Part shown: one piece after another, positions 48,003 through 62,707 of the stretch
Numbering within the stretch: position 1 is the first letter of the stretch
How the letters are laid out: every line of letters begins with the position of its first letter
Assembly (NCBI GenBank): GCA_014706295.1
Contig: JACSVZ010000001.1
Coordinates: forward strand, 40,050,383-40,114,382
Direction: 5' to 3'
Length of the DNA stretch: 64,000 bases
Source of the DNA: Lycocorax pyrrhopterus obiensis
Taxonomy: Eukaryota > Chordata > Aves > Passeriformes > Paradisaeidae
Notes under the pieces: model-generated
Told to the model about the DNA's origin: nothing
The model's input: only the letters and a program-made list of their open reading frames with translations
Database searches by the model: none
Position numbers and translations under genes: made by a program

Positions 48003-49076
48003 CAATTCAGTTTGGATAAAATATCAAAAGGATGAGGTACTTTTAAAACAAACCCACCAGCCCCACAGGATAAAATGACTGGAACAGAGAGCAGAATTGT
48101 TTGATGACATGGAAAATAAACAATACAACAAATCTAATGAAATTGGCCAACAGTTTCCTTAATGTGTAAGCAGGGTTGCTTTCAAAACAGCCATTCTCTC
48201 CCCACCTGTCAAAATGAATTTCAGAGTTGAAAGTCTCATGTATTTGATGTAGATCATTAGATGGATTAAAACAATCTAGCTCCATCCGTTCACTCCCTTG
48301 AACCAAAACCACTTTATTGCAGTTGAGGATTTGTCCTCTTCCTCCTCCAAAACTGAGAAAAGATACAGCTTCCTCTTATCACTTTATACAAAAAAATCTT
48401 ACTTAAACAATGTGTGAGTTTTTTTTTAAACTGTGTTGAAGTTCATTTTGTTTAAGAATGCAGATCTCTTTCCTGACCACAAATAAAATGTGCAGCTATA
48501 ATTTTCCTTGCAACTAGTTCACCCTCATAGTTGTGGATCATTACATGGCTTTGCCACATTTGATTTGGCAGAGAAGTAAGCACTTTTAAATGTATTGTAA
48601 TTGGGCTTTGGGTTTTTTGTTGGGTTTTTTTCGGGTTTTTTTTGATTTTTTTTGTCTAGCCTTGTTAGAAGCTTAGTTACCTTTCTTGGAACTGACTTCA
48701 TGAACACACTAACAAAATACTTCTCTAAGTTGTTTTGTAAAGCACAGCTAATTAATGTAGTGAAGTACAATTGAGTCAAGTAGGAGAATCACAGCTCATA
48801 AACAAAGATAAGAAAATTATAAGAGGTATGACTGATATGCATGTAATTACCTGCTTGGGAGGCAGCCTGGTCTGGAAGAACCAGAAGAGATTTGGGAGGC
48901 AGGAAATCCTGTGTCACAATCCTCATTCCACCCATGACTTGTGCTGCCACTGGCAAGTTGCCCTGCCTCTCCTTCCCCAAGAGGTTGTCACTCAGTGATA
49001 GTCATGTAAGGATTTATTAATAGAATAGACAAAGCAGCTGAAACCCTCAAAGTGGGATTTTGGTACTTGTGAATGT

Positions 49077-50372
49077 TAGAATCATAGAGTAGTTCAGGTT
49101 GTAAGTAACTTTAAATGTCATCAAGTTCCAACCTCCTGACAAGAGCAGGGGCACCTTTTGCTAGACCAGGTAGCTCAGAGTCCCGTCCAGTCTGATCTTG
49201 AATGGGGATGGGGCATCCACAGCTTCTCTGGGCAACCTGTTCCAGTGCCTCACCAGCCTCAGAGAGAAGAATTTCATTCTCAAATCTAATCTAAATCTAC
49301 CCTCCTTCAGTTTAAAGCCATTCACCTTTGTCCTGTAACTACAGGCCCCTGTAAAAAGTCCCTCTCCGGCTCTCTTGCACTCCCTTTTAGGTACTGGAAG
49401 GCCACTACATGGTCTCCCCGGAGCCTTTTGTCCTCCAGGCTGAACAGCCCCAACTCTCTCAGCCTGTCTTCATAGAAGAGGTGTTCCAGCCATATGATTG
49501 CTTGTGTAGTACTCCTCTGTACTTGCTCCAACACCCTTCTTATCTTGGGGACTGTGTCAGTTTGAGACAAGTTTAGGGGGAAACGCTCTGGAAGGAACGT
49601 CTCCTCCCCAGCAGACAGGTTTCAGCACTCCCTCCCCCACTGATACGAAAGGAATTTCCTTGGATGAAAGTGGAAAAAACCTATTTATTTAACAAGCAGG
49701 CACAGAAAAAAAAAGAGTAATGTTAGATAATACACCTTCTCAATGCAGAGAAAGCTGGTGGATTTAGAGTTCCCTCTGTAGCTGGCTCGGCCCCTCCCGA
49801 GGGGCCGGGATGCGGCGTCCCCGCAGCCTCCCCGCCGGTCCACGGGGTCCGATGATCTGGCTCTCGGATCGCAGCTAGGCCCAACAGCTCCAGAAGAAGA
49901 AGAAGAAGTTACCAGAGGATTTTGGTATGCCGGTATGGGAAAATTTCTTGCCTCAGCTAACAGGTTAGCTAAAAGCAGGCAGGTGCTCCCTCGGCTCTGC
50001 AGCGGTGGAACACAGGGGAGTGTGTGAGTCCTTGAACACAAACTGAGCTGAAGAATTCGCTCGGCTTCCCTCCCCTTTCCCTGGGACCCAGCTTAAAGCT
50101 GCGGGACCCATTTCTGGGCCATAAGCAGACGATAGGGGAATATGGTATTATCGTAAAATCACCCCAAGACAGGGACCCAGAGCTGGATGTAGCATTCCAG
50201 CTGGGATCTCACCAGAGCAGAGGGGCAGAATCACCTCCCTTACCCTGCTGGCCATGCTGCTTTTGATGCAGCCCAGGATATGGTTGGCCTTCTGGGCTAC
50301 AAGCCCACATTGCCCATGTTGAGATTCTCATCCATCAGCACACCCAGGTCCTTCTTCTCCAGGCTGCTCCAT
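49077..50372 (-). mobile_element. CR1 LINE fragment, minus orientation, split by an LTR
   Basis: The reverse complement of the CR1 3' end begins at 49077 (AGAATCATAGAGTAGTTCAGG) and reads into ORF2, with minus-strand [20 protein letters not shown] visible around 49.4-49.5 kb. The CR1 sequence breaks at TTGGGGAC (49552) and resumes at GGGACCCAGAGCTGG (50172), continuing to about 50372. The 619 bases between are a solo LTR. The LTR therefore inserted after the CR1 did. Confidence 0.93.
49553..50171 (-). mobile_element. Solo LTR of an endogenous retrovirus inside CR1, minus orientation
   Basis: The element runs from TGTGTCAG (plus-strand left end) to CCAAGACA (right end), flanked by the perfect 5-bp duplication GGGAC (49548-49552 and 50172-50176). 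Read on the minus strand it starts TGTCTTGGGGTG and contains AAATAAATAGG (polyA signal) near 49680-49690, which sets the orientation. It has a GC-rich block at about 49790-49870. No internal retroviral genes remain. It differs in sequence from the LTR at 21.4 kb, so two families are represented. Confidence 0.92.
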
Positions 50373-53300
50373 ATTAAAGGAGATGCTCCAAATTTTCTTG
50401 CACCATTCTCCGTATCTCACCCAGAAGTGAGGAAATAGAAACTCATAACTTCTCCAGTGGTCACTCCTTGAAAGTTAAACAATTCTGATTTTTGTTACTC
50501 TAAAGTAGTGGATCATGAAGCAGATTGCAAGAAAGGAATATTCATGGTAAGGTGCATGATCCTGAAGAGAGTGTTGCCAAAGAATTGTCAGTAGCACAGA
50601 ATCAAGATTTTATATGTCTTTCAACCATGAACAAGAAATCTGTGTCAATCTTAAAAAAAAAAAAAAGTTTCAGGTTTCAGTTGTTGCCAATTAATAACCA
50701 ATAAATCTAATTTTATAACTCTACGTTAATCCAGAGTTTTACTCAAAAGCAATGTTTATAAAAGGATCTCAGTGCCCGTTTTGTAACATTTCACTCCTAC
50801 AATAGACAGAGGAAACAAAATCTGAAGATGGGGAAATCCGAGAGGAAGTAAACAGGAGGTTGAGTCAACACTGTAACCTTGCAGTCAAAGGGTAGATGTA
50901 AAATCCTGAAATGCACACATCTGCTTCAATAAGCTTTGCTGATCCCAATCCACAGGCATTTTGACATATGAGGGAGATTCCAGTCATTTCTACAGCATTT
51001 CTCAGTATTCAGACCCTGCTGTGTGTGAGGGGTCTTACAAACACAGATGGAACATCTGTGTTTTCCCATGTTACAAAGCAACTACCAAATCGTAATACTG
51101 CTTATATTGTCTCATTTAGTAACACTTTGAGTATGAACAAATCACCTTTCTAACCTGTTAGGGTTTAGTATGGACCTGGTTAGAGGATTCCTGCGCGAGC
51201 CCCTTCCAGGGGTCAGTGCACAGGTTTTAGGGCACAGGAGGAGGAGAAAAACCTTTTCAGGTCCCTCGCAGCACAGTCTGTAAGTGCTTTCTCTTTTCAG
51301 TGTATTTAATTCAGGGAAGATTTTTACTTCCACTCAATTAATCTAATTTATTTAGGCTAAGTCATCTTGCATAAGTGCCAGACCATGGCACTGTGGCTTG
51401 TCTTGCCGCTATAACTCTGTAACATCCATTCACAAAGAAGTCTTGAATTTCCTGTTGGGGTGGGTAACTGCACCTTTAGAAGGCTGGGAAACAAATAGGT
51501 TGACCTCTTTCATAGTTTTCTGAGTCATCACTGAGCAAACAAACACTATAGTGAAGAGAAGAAACCAAGAAAATGTCCAAGCAGAACAGAGAAGCTGCAT
51601 ATTGGTCCCTGAAAGCTGAAAATATCAGGAAATGTAGAGGATAAGCAGGGACATTTTTGACCTTCATCTGCGAGGACAAATCAGAGAGGTGTCTGTAAAA
51701 AGTCAGGCTAATGAAAGGTATTTTGCCTTGTTACAACATTTATCTCACCCCAGGTACTTCAAAGATAATGACTGTAACAATACTACAGCTGCAGCAAAAT
51801 GGAAACCAGCCAGGTCCTGGCTTTGTTTCCAGCAAGGAGCTGAAGCACTTTGTACCATTGATACTGTTCCATGAAACCAGGGGGATGAATCATGAAAGGG
51901 TATTACAGAATGTGAAAATGTAGGAGTTAGGCATTTAAAAAAAACTCTTTTCATCAGAAGTTGGGTAAAGAAGGTAAAAGACAGAAGGTTGACTGATCTC
52001 AGGCTGTTTTGAATAGTTGACTCAGATGAAGCAAGGCTATTTGGATTGGGAACATAAGACTGGAAAGCTGGGAGACTTGGGTTAAATGCTAACAAAACAA
52101 CTAGAATTTGTGAAACAGAGGAAATTACCTAGCCCAGCTGGAACATACAAGAGGAAGGACAAGAGCCTTCCACAGATGCCAGACACAAAGATTTCGGAGC
52201 TCTCCAACAGAAAATCGGAGAACCAGAAAAGGCAAGCATGGATCAAATTTCAAATCCTTTGAGGAAAAAAAATTAAGGAGCCATACACATTGCAACAAAC
52301 AACATGAGCCAACACAATATCTGGCATCAGGATGGTGGCGTAAGATCTGCCCAGGATTACATCACTCTGCAAGAGCTTGCCAGCAGTAGCAGGTTGCTCA
52401 CAGCAAGCTCTGAGGGATGACAGCAGCCCTGCCGGCTCACAGGAATGCTTTGTGCTGTACAGCGTGCCAGGGGAATGAATGAGTGAGCAAAGCAAAGGAG
52501 GAAAGAAGGAAGCATTGTTTGGAGAACAAATGGGATATTTGCACTCAGGTGTGTGAGCCAGTGTGATGCCAAAGGCCCCTGGTACTCGGGAACATCTCCA
52601 GCAGTTAAACGCTGGCAAGGGAAAAAAATCTGTTCCCACCCTGGCTAGCTGGTCATCAATAAGAGGGATGCACTACCTCAAGGAGTGTGGCCTGGCAGAG
52701 ACTCAGCCAGGACTATAGGATGGTTGTAGCAAACCCAAAGTTCCTCTCTGTGCAAAAAGGACTGCAACACTGAAAGACTTTAAGCAGGAAACTAGTGGTG
52801 TGTCTATTGATTTTTGCTGTTTACTCTCTATCCAGGTGAATTGGGAGCTGGGCTAGTTGAAGAGAAATGTTCAGTAACCTTGGTAAGACAGACCACAGAT
52901 TCCTGGAGGGAATTTACCTACTTGCTGCAGGTGGCTTTCCAAGCATCTGCAAAGCTGGGGGTGGGCAAGAGGGCTGACATCCAGGGACTGAATCCAAAAC
53001 CGGTAAAACCACAGGATTACCTCTAGCAAGAGGGAAATGCATAAAAAACCTGCCATAAGAAAGGTGCTTTCATCGAGGTTGGTGAGACTACAGTAATGGT
53101 GGCGTGCCCAAGTCCTCAGTGATACTAATCAGCCAGGGCTGGGATTGCTGCGGACTTTACAAGATCTCTGGCATTGCTCTGTGCAAGATGTGGCATTTCC
53201 TGTATTTCATAGCAGCTGGCAACTCTTGGGGACTGTCAGTAAGCGGCTTCTGCACTTAAGTGGATAAAGTGCACAAGTCATACCTGCAATAATGCATTCA

Positions 53301-54561
53301 GGCAACCATGTGTGCACTGTGTATCTGCCCAGTGCAGGCACTGCAGTTCCATTCCCTGTAGCCACCCAGACTGGCTCTCCATCCCAAGGCACTCAGTTAA
53401 CCAGCATCAGTCTTCATTCATGCTGCGCAGACAATCTACACATCCTACAAGGCAGTCATGAGTTCATGTGCACCCCAAGAATGGAATCTGTGGAGAGCTT
53501 TTCAAAGACCCACAGTTATTGCAAGAAGAGCAAAATAACTCTTTTGGAATTTTTTTCTGACCACATCTGGATGTGGATGTGACCAGCCCTGGCTTCCGTC
53601 CTAGCGTTGCCTGAAACAAAACTATTTGTCCCATAAAGCCCTGTCTAAACTCATGCTATCAGAAGAATGACAGTAAACATTTTAAAACACACTTATTTTC
53701 ATTTCTTTGACATATCCTTGGACTCTGTTGTATCAGCTGCTGACAGAGCCGAGGACCTGACACCTATCTGGAGGTGGCCTTTCTTGCTTTTTTTTTTCTT
53801 TACTATTTTTACTATTTTAGTCACCTACTAATATCAGAGCTGCTAAACAAAGCAGATATGATTGTCTCAGCTGTCACTGGGACGGAAGTGGCATTGTAAA
53901 TAACAGGATCCAGACCCCATGGCACTTTAAAGATCCAATTGCAACAAGCCAATATACAAGTAGTGACAAATAGGAAACCACTGCAGCCTTCCAAGCATCA
54001 AAGCAGAGCTTTCACAAGGACTATCACCATTGTCAGCTATTTCATTCATACCTCTGAGTACCATCTTACATAGAGTGTGCTGTAACAGCTCCTTCTCAAA
54101 GCTGCATATTCAGCTTTAATGAGAAAACGAAATGGTTGGCAGAAATAAAGTAATTGAACTGCCACAGTTATGGCAACCCTAAGAGCAGCTGAATCAATGC
54201 GGAGGGAAAAAGTGTATTAAGGGTAATGAAGACTTTCAAAAGGAAGAATGTCACTGAGAAGGGCAAGGTTAGAAAAGCGTCATTAAAGCTAGATATAAAG
54301 GTATAAACAAAGGCTTGGTCAGCCTGAAAGAAATTATCTTCACAGAATTAAGCATATATTTAATCTGACTTCTAAACCAGTTTATGCTTAACCAGTTTTC
54401 CAGTACTAATAGTACTTGTCCTTATCACAGCACACGCCCCCTGAAATTTTGTGTCAGCATCCACTGATTGTCAACCAACCTGGCTATGGAAAACGATTCT
54501 TTTAACAAAATAATTGTGCTTATGATGCCTAGATGAATTAAATAGAACATACATTTTGCAT

Positions 54562-54623
54562 GTCTTTATATATTTATAGATGCCTACAGCACGTCTTTAT
54601 ATATTTATAGATGCCTACAGCAC
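54562..54623 (+). repeat. 31-bp tandem duplication
   Basis: Two essentially identical units start at 54562 and 54593, each with GTCTTTATATATTTATAGAT and GCCTACAGCAC. Near identity suggests a recent duplication. Confidence 0.95.
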
Positions 54624-57124
54624 ATCATCAGTAGGTAAGAAAGTGTTTGAACAGCTAATTTTTTATATTTGCAGATATAATATTAAGTCTGATTCTGCTA
54701 GCAATTCTAATACCCAAACTTTGCAGTTTTAAGGATTCTTACCATATTTTCCAACAAATATTTTCATTTCAAAGGGGCTTTTCAGAAGCACAATGCCTTT
54801 TATGGCAAGCAAAGCTGGCAACATGCTTAAGATAGACTTTAACAGCAATCAGATCACTGATTTTGCTAGACGTCATTGAACATTATATGATCTTTCATTA
54901 ATTTATGTAATAACTTACAGGAGCTTATTTTCACATGTTATGTTAAAAACTGTAAGTTGAAGTCCCGTTACGTTTTTTATGTATTTATTAGAATCTGAAC
55001 TAGTTACGACTAGAGGTAAGTCATTCTTTGACACTTCTGTTGAAAGCTTATCGACCACAAACTGTATTATATGAAGTCCTGTTTCATTTTACCAGCCAAA
55101 TAATTGAAGTGCATGTAAAATACTTCAGAGCCTAATGTTATTAAACAGTACAAAATATGTCAACAATCCACAGGATTCTATTAATGCAAATACTACCTTG
55201 AGTAACTTCCCTGACTTTATTTTCCCCCCCTTCCTTTTTAAAAGTGTATGAAATCCAGGCCTGATCTAAGGACTCCCAAAGACTACATGGCAAGGGTGTG
55301 TCGTTCATGTGTATTTCTGAGTATAAAACAGAAGAAAGTTTATTCCATCATGCATCTCCAAATAAAAAGTACAGAAAAAAACAATTTGAAGTGCTGAAGG
55401 AAATTACTGCTCAGGAGGAGTTCAGATCACAATCCTATGTTTGTTTTGTAAGGAGCACGGGTTACATGCACTGTGCTGACTTCCTTGACACAACTTTATC
55501 AAGCAGAGGAGCTACCCTGTGATTTTAAAATTCATTTTGATTGTGTGGTGCAAGCATATCCTATCAGTATCCCTGTCAAAGTTCCAGTTTCACACTTTTG
55601 TCCTCCTCAGGTTACAGACTGGAAGGGCGTCTCACATAGGAGAGCAGAGGGGAGGAATGTTAGGTATCTAAAAAATGGATATCCATTGTGCTTCCTTTAG
55701 CAATGATAGTCAGAAAGACACACCTCCAAAGAGCAGCTTGTCCCACTCTTAGCTGAAGTAGATGGAACGAACTGCCCTCTGGGGATAGTTGTTGCTGTCC
55801 TTTATCTATATCGTGGAGTTTAGGCAACTATTCAGGTGATGAGGTGTACGTACCCCAACTTCAATGTCTACATTGTTTTGAAAACAAAACCGAGCCATTA
55901 AATCTGCTTAGGCCTTCGCTACGTGGAAGTCACATGCAAAGCCTCTGGTGGGATCCCAAGGTCACTGGAAATTTGCATCTTCCTCAAGATGTATCTCTCC
56001 AGGACTCAGCATAAACTCAAACAAGCTCACACCCCTTCTAGCATACACCTGGCTATTGCCATAGCCAAGATGGTCTCTGACTGTGCTGCTCTCAGGGTAC
56101 TCTGATGGGGCATGACGAGGGCATTCTGCCAACTATCTGCCACCTGAAAATTAGCTTTATGACTGTAAAAATCACAGGTTTAACAGGCTTAGTTACCCAT
56201 TTGTGTGAAGACAACTTACCTAGGCTGCGGTAGAAGCCAGTATCTGAAGTTCAGATTTTGCAGTATCCAACCACCAGAGTAGTTTCTCCTTAACATTTTT
56301 CACCAATACACCCTGTCTGGCACAACCCAGTGCCTCTTCCATGGGGTGCTGCAGACCCAACCGACTTTTCCACACTAGAGTTCACACTGGCATTGCCACA
56401 CCTGGAGATGACACAAGGTATGGCTTAAGGGAAACTCAGCCTATGGAAAGGCTACAGGGACTGGAGAGCTGTCTGAGAATGACATGCTGTGGTGGCAGCT
56501 GGAGGCTCTTTATTGCTGGGGGGAATGATATTGCGGGGCTGCCCTGGAGCGGTGCTCACACCCGTGCTCAGGGAGCTGGCCGCTAGGTTTCATTAGCTCC
56601 TCTGGCTGCTGGAACAAAATATTCTCCTGTGTGGAAAGGCACAGTCTCAGTTTTCTGGAACACTCATTCTGCTCTTTAAATCAGAGTTACTCACTCTTTC
56701 CCAGTCTAAACCAATATAGACTTGCAGACAAGGGAAGAGTTAATTTTCAAAGCAGAGGTGACACAGGGCAGTAGTACTATAATCATTTACCTTGATTCAC
56801 TGCAGCTTTATAATACCCATTGTGATGCACTTTAAAAAATGGACTTAATTCAGATTTCAAATTCATTTTAACAGCAAGTAAAATGTTTGGCTTGCAAAAC
56901 TTGCCTTTCAGTAGGCTGAATGTGCTTCCGTGCTAGCAGCTTCCAGGAAACTCTTAGGTTACAATTACAAGAAGTTAAAACTGCAGCAGCAGGATTGTTA
57001 ACTGGAAGTCAGAATTTCCTTTACACCATTCCTCTTATGCTTAGTCCTAAGGCTAGCTTGAATACTTTGTTTCTTTTCCTTTTCTGTTACATTGTTTTGG
57101 CATATTGTGACTGGGGTTTTTCTC

Positions 57125-57143
57125 TTTTTTTTTTTTTTTTTTT
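57125..57143 (+). repeat. T19 homopolymer
   Basis: Nineteen consecutive T residues are followed by CCCC. No retrotransposed body is recognised beside the tract. Confidence 0.9.
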
Positions 57144-57705
57144 CCCCTCTATCTGATCTTAACCTCTTAACTGTTCTTTGTTCTTTCACCTTGCACTGGA
57201 TTATCTATCTAAAGCAGCATTTTCCAACAAACCTTTCAGGTTATGGCACCACCTCTTTTAAATTTATTATGAACATGTCCAATTCTTGAAACAGGTAAAA
57301 ATATATTTTGTACTCCTTTCCAGGCTTCCTAATTATATGGCCAGTAATACAAAAAAGAATGTAAGCAGGAAAGACAGTGATAAAACCAATAAAAATAGCA
57401 TTTGTCCTAGGGAGAGAAATTGAAATACATTCCATAAACTAAAGGAAGAGAAGAAAAGAAGATAATGTAAGAATTCAGTTGAAAGGGATTTTTCTTAAAA
57501 TGGTATTTTAGACAATTAAAAGCTATGTGTGAAGATAACCAGAACATAATAGAAAAACTAAAGAAAGTGAGGCATGATTTAATAAGTCTCAGCAAGCAAG
57601 GAATCTAGAGCTGATGCTCCAGGACAGATGGTATCCCAAACAGATCTGTGCTCTGCAAACTTACATGACCCCTTTTCTTCAAATTAAGATGCAAGGAGAT
57701 GACCC

Positions 57706-57736
57706 TGAGAAAGTGAGAAAGTGAGAAAGTGAGAAA
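57706..57736 (+). repeat. 8-bp tandem repeat (GAGAAAGT), about 4 copies
   Basis: Four successive GAGAAAGT-type units make a short purine-only array. Confidence 0.9.
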
Positions 57737-60700
57737 GGACAGGGCTGGAATGCTGACTGAACAAGCCACAGGGACAGAGGACAGTTTGTTTGATCCTCTA
57801 TGTCTGTTATTTGAACATAGATCTGAGAGATGATAAGGGCTGAAGATCCTGCCCAACACATTAGGGGTTTTTCTGAAAATAAACGCAAAGCTTGTTGAAA
57901 GCAGGAGCATTTTTATGTAGTGGAATTTTACTCACTGTTATAGGATTGAGCAACAATGCTGAGAAATGGAAACAAAATTTGTGTCAGAAGAAATGACAAA
58001 CACAAGGCTTTGTGTTTGCTTACTTATTATATACGTGAAATATAAAAATAGCGTATTTGTTTATATGGTTGCTTGCATCACAAATGTGAGTTTTACAGAC
58101 AATTTATCACTGCTGCAGCCCCTGGAATGTGCCAGTAAATCTGTGGCCCTGTGTCTCCTCACAGCTGCTTTTGTATTTGGAATATAAGCCATGCTAACTC
58201 CTGAAGGATTTATCAGTTTAGAGGACAGCTGCAAAGTGTTTAGGAGAGAACCTAAGGACATCATGGCTCCAAAATAAATCTGGGTTTGGCTGGTCCATCT
58301 TCTGACACGTGAGACTTCTCTACAAAGAAAAAGACTTTTGATGGAGGAGACAGAGCCTTCCAGGGATCTCCTGCAATTACTTCCCCACTCTACATCACAG
58401 GCTTTGAATGCTTCTTTCTGTGAATTTCTCTTGTCTAACAGAAGAAAAAAACAAAGTATATTGGTGGATGAATGGATGGAATATGAATTATTAAAAAGCA
58501 GCCAAAACATTCCAGCAGACGCACATTTTTCCATGAGTTAAAAAGAAAACAACCAAACCCAAACAAAAATGTATTACTCACATTGCTTAATAGGCTTCTG
58601 GAAGGCTCTTAGATTTTATCGTTGCTACAGATACTACTACACATAACAAGGCAGCTGTAGCTTTCAAATAGACAATAACCCAATCATTTTGTTGACAACT
58701 AATTTTGATCACACATGCAATTAAAATTAAATACAAGGCCTGTTTGGTAGTTTTTGGGGGACACAGGTGTAACATCTAAGTGATGTAAATCCTACATAGC
58801 AAGCAAGATCAGTTTTGAATGTAAATTTCTTTTCTGTTTGTCTGCTTGTTTGCTTTTTTTGAAACAACATAAATACGTACGAAAAAGTACATCAGGAAAA
58901 TCTAGGAAATCAAACCTAAAATGACCTTTTTCTTCTGTCCTTGCAAAGGAAGGCTGACAAATGCTCATGAGCTTCCATTCATCATGTTTCATAGGAAAAT
59001 AGAAGACAGTGGAATCTGATTGATTCACTCACAGGGATCCTCCTCCAAGACCAATGTGCTTAACAACTTAACAAATTCCAACTGCCCTTCTAAGAAATCT
59101 GAGTTTTATCCTAAGTCACACTGATCATCAGTCACATTTGAAAGGTTTTGAATAATGATTTGAATTATTATCTTGATTAGGAGATGTTGCTCTTAGGTAC
59201 TATTACACCAGGTTATAAATTCAGTCTGTCATATAGTCCAGAACTGATCATGAAGTATTTAACTTTCTTAGTATTTATATTTCTTAGAAAGATGTCTGAA
59301 TTTTCCTCTTCTGTTCTGTACTAGTCATGATAATTCCAGCATTCCATTTTACAATTTTCTTATTTACACCACATCCACAAATTCATTCTTGCAGCTGTTC
59401 CTCATGTGATTATTTCTAGTAGTGTCATTGTGGTTCTCCATGTGAATAAGGCTTATTGTTGTGGTATACCATCATAGGCTACAAATATGCAAAAATTATA
59501 AGGGGATAGGAAACTTTCAAAACCTTTAAATATTTTCTTTTGGTTTTGGACATGCACTGTTTTTTGGGTTTGCTTGGCTTTTTTTGTTTTGTTTAATTTT
59601 GTTTTAAGATTGTCCTGCAGCTATTTAAAAGTTGCTTTAAAAAGTTTAAAAACTGCTTCCACTGAGTTACTTTAGGTAAGTCAACCACAGCAAGCAGTTA
59701 GCAAGCAGTTTCAAAATCTGCCAAACCAAACCCTTAGCCAGTAGAAATTAGCAATTGTGCAGTTATTTTTAATAGCTGTATGCTGTATTAAAATATAAAT
59801 CTTTACAATAAAATATTCTACAATAATTTTATGACAGTATACTCCATTTATTTATGACAGTGTTTCTTATTGTGACTATGTTTATTATAAATGACAGCCA
59901 GAAGAACTGGCAAGGAAGAAAGCACAGGAACCAAAGCCTAGCATTTGAGAGTATATATTTATGCCAGAGAACAAGCTCCTAACTACACTACTTGAACAGA
60001 CACTGGACAAGCATGCAATATACTGTGGGAATCTAGAGTGCAGAGAATATTTTTCTGCTTGTTTTGGAAAAAAAAAAATCTGTTTTCCTTTTCTTGTGAA
60101 CAGCATATGGTGAAAACTGTTCCCTGGTGCCAGCAAGGATCTCTGCTGCATCAGTTCCTCTGCCATGGAGGTAAGAACTGCAACCTTTAGGACTTGCCTA
60201 TAGTGTAAACAATCACTGCTCAATCTCTTTGATGAATACAGATCATATCCTATTATTTATTTCTCAGATCATGTTTTGGAACTGTATCTAAACTAACCTT
60301 GAAACAAGGAACACTTATCCAAATTCCTTGAGTATGATGAAGTTACCTACTCAGAATGGAAGAAATGTGAGCTATGTCAAATTAAGGGAATGAGCAGACA
60401 AGTCAATAATGGAGGATTTGTGGTCGTACAGACTACTTTGAATTACAGTGTCTGCAGGAGACCTTGTCAGTACTTTTATGTGTTAAGAGGTTATCAGCCA
60501 TCTCCCCTGTGCTGCTCTTAGTTCAAAGTGGGTGGGGAATCACAAACTTTAACACTGCGAGAAAGGTATTACTGATTTGTGTAGTAAGGGATGTAGTCTC
60601 ATAATAATAAATATTGCACATGAACACTGATGAAGTACCAGAATCATTCTGCAGTTTTAATGGAAACATCGTTGACAACATCAAAGAAAGACTGATTACA

Positions 60701-62707
60701 GATAAGAAATCCAGGAATCAGCATATGGTCTGGCTTAGCTGGAAACCTCCATCCCTACTGAGAAGAGAAATCCTCTTCTAAAGGTTTCAACAATCGTTAT
60801 GCTGATGATAAAAGAAAGATGTATCCCATCGTACGCTCTTAAGCAGCTGCTGGTGGTCATAGCATGACATGAAACATCTCCTAAAAGCACACAGAAATCC
60901 TAAACAGCAGTTCAGGGAAAGCTGTGAAGGTAAATAAACATTTAAGATTGTAAAAGTTAAACTCTAAATAATTTAAAAATATTGGTACAAAACATTATGC
61001 ATCTATTTTTACTTTTGTTAAGTGTAGCCTTTATTAACTTGGTCCAGCAAAAACTATCTAATCTGAGTTTAGACAAACCAAAATAAACAAAATCGGAGCA
61101 GCCACTCAGAAGTCCTGCAACAATTTTCTATGACGTTAAAAATCACACAGTTGTCATACTCCATTGAAAATTTGAAAAAATTATGTGGAACTCGGTTCAC
61201 ATTGCATGACTAACTCTCCAAAAGATGTTAGCAATACTCATGGGTAGATTGTTATAACTAATGCTGAAGAAGGAATACTATGCCGGAAGCCTGAATGAAA
61301 CTGATTGACTGATAAACTGAAAGAAGTGTCAGAATTGTCTTATGAGTCAGTAGAAAAGACAGAAAGTGAATTATTTCGTATCCTCATGAACTTGCAGAGG
61401 AATTTATTTACATAGAACTACAGTTACCCTGGTTGGAGTTCAGCCAGGTCATGGGAGGTAACATCACCTTCGGTTTTAAGAAAAAAAGAAGCTACACTTA
61501 TGCCGTGCATCAGTGCAGAGAAAGATTTAGTTTGCTTATACTAATTCTGTAATACCTCTGCTGAACATGAGAAACAAAATTGAAAAAATGAGCTTTTAAA
61601 ATTGCACACGAATGGGTAGAAAGATCACGGAATATTTACTTGGTCCTTCCTCAAGTTTCTATTGGCAGGGTTACAAGAACTAAGCCTAAAATACAGAGTT
61701 ATACTGAAACTAATGACATCATTCTGCAAAGGAGGCAATGGATGTAGTTTGATGAGCAGTAACATGCTGGAAATTACGGAGAAACTTCCACTAAATGCTC
61801 CTTCCTTTCACCTCATGATATAGCCAGATTTCCAGGTAAGGAATAACCAGAATAATTTTTGCACTTCCATTTATGAGCAGCAGAAACATGTATGTGCTCT
61901 GTTTTACTAATATAATCAAAGGAAACAATCTCAAAGTAATTTACAGTATATCCGCTCAGTGGAAACACGTGTTTATTCTACCTTACACTAAGTAGATGTT
62001 TTCAGGTATTTGAAGTTAGGATGAACTTTGTAGACCTGGAGATACTATCTGATAAAAAACTGGTGTTACCTTAAAAAGGCATATTATGGATTTCATGGGG
62101 GAGAAGAGATCAGTGTTGTACAATCAAAGTAATTTTTAAATGCTTGTACCTTTCTGTACATAAACCTTGGCACACGCTCTTATGTTCCACTGGGGGTGGT
62201 GGGGAAAAACTAAATGCTGCTATTCAGAAATATCTGTGTGGACTGCTTGTATAATATTTGGAAGGGTAGGTTTGCTGTATCTGGGACAAAGTCAGTCTTA
62301 CCCAGATGCAGCAAAAACACTCCATTATTCTTTTCAGGCTTTGGGAGAATTTTAAAAAGGAGTTCAAATGAACCTACTCCAGCACACCATTGAATGGGTT
62401 AGTATGTTTGAAGATGCCAAAAAAGCTATCTACCAGCAGTATTGTTTTACTTTAACTTTTACAAGTATAGAGAACTAGTAACTTGTTTTAAATTACTGCT
62501 AAAATGCTATCAAAATGTAGCTTTTTATGCTTCTGCCTTTTAGACCACCAAAAAAAAGAACCAAAAACCCCCCCACATCTTCTCTGGATTTTATGATCCA
62601 TTTTTAAGTTGTTTATTATTTGTAAAACCTCCAGACTGTCTGCTTAACTAATACTTACTGAGTACACCCTTGCTTCCTCTGATCTTTCAGCACCTACTCT
62701 GGCTATA

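Larger units (their letters stand above)
46190..49076. other. Gene-free stretch
   Basis: No coding region or RNA gene was recognised. It contains a TG/TA microsatellite and one short CR1 tail listed separately. The remainder is AT-rich unique sequence. Confidence 0.6.
50400..62700. other. Gene-free AT-rich region
   Basis: No coding exon, RNA gene or recognised transposon could be supported across these 12 kb. Only small tandem repeats and homopolymers stand out. The open frames (up to 157 codons at 58061-58534, minus) show no family motif or splice context. Confidence 0.55.

Noticed and set aside
58061..58534. 157-codon minus-strand open frame
   Set aside because: No domain, no splice context, unremarkable composition.
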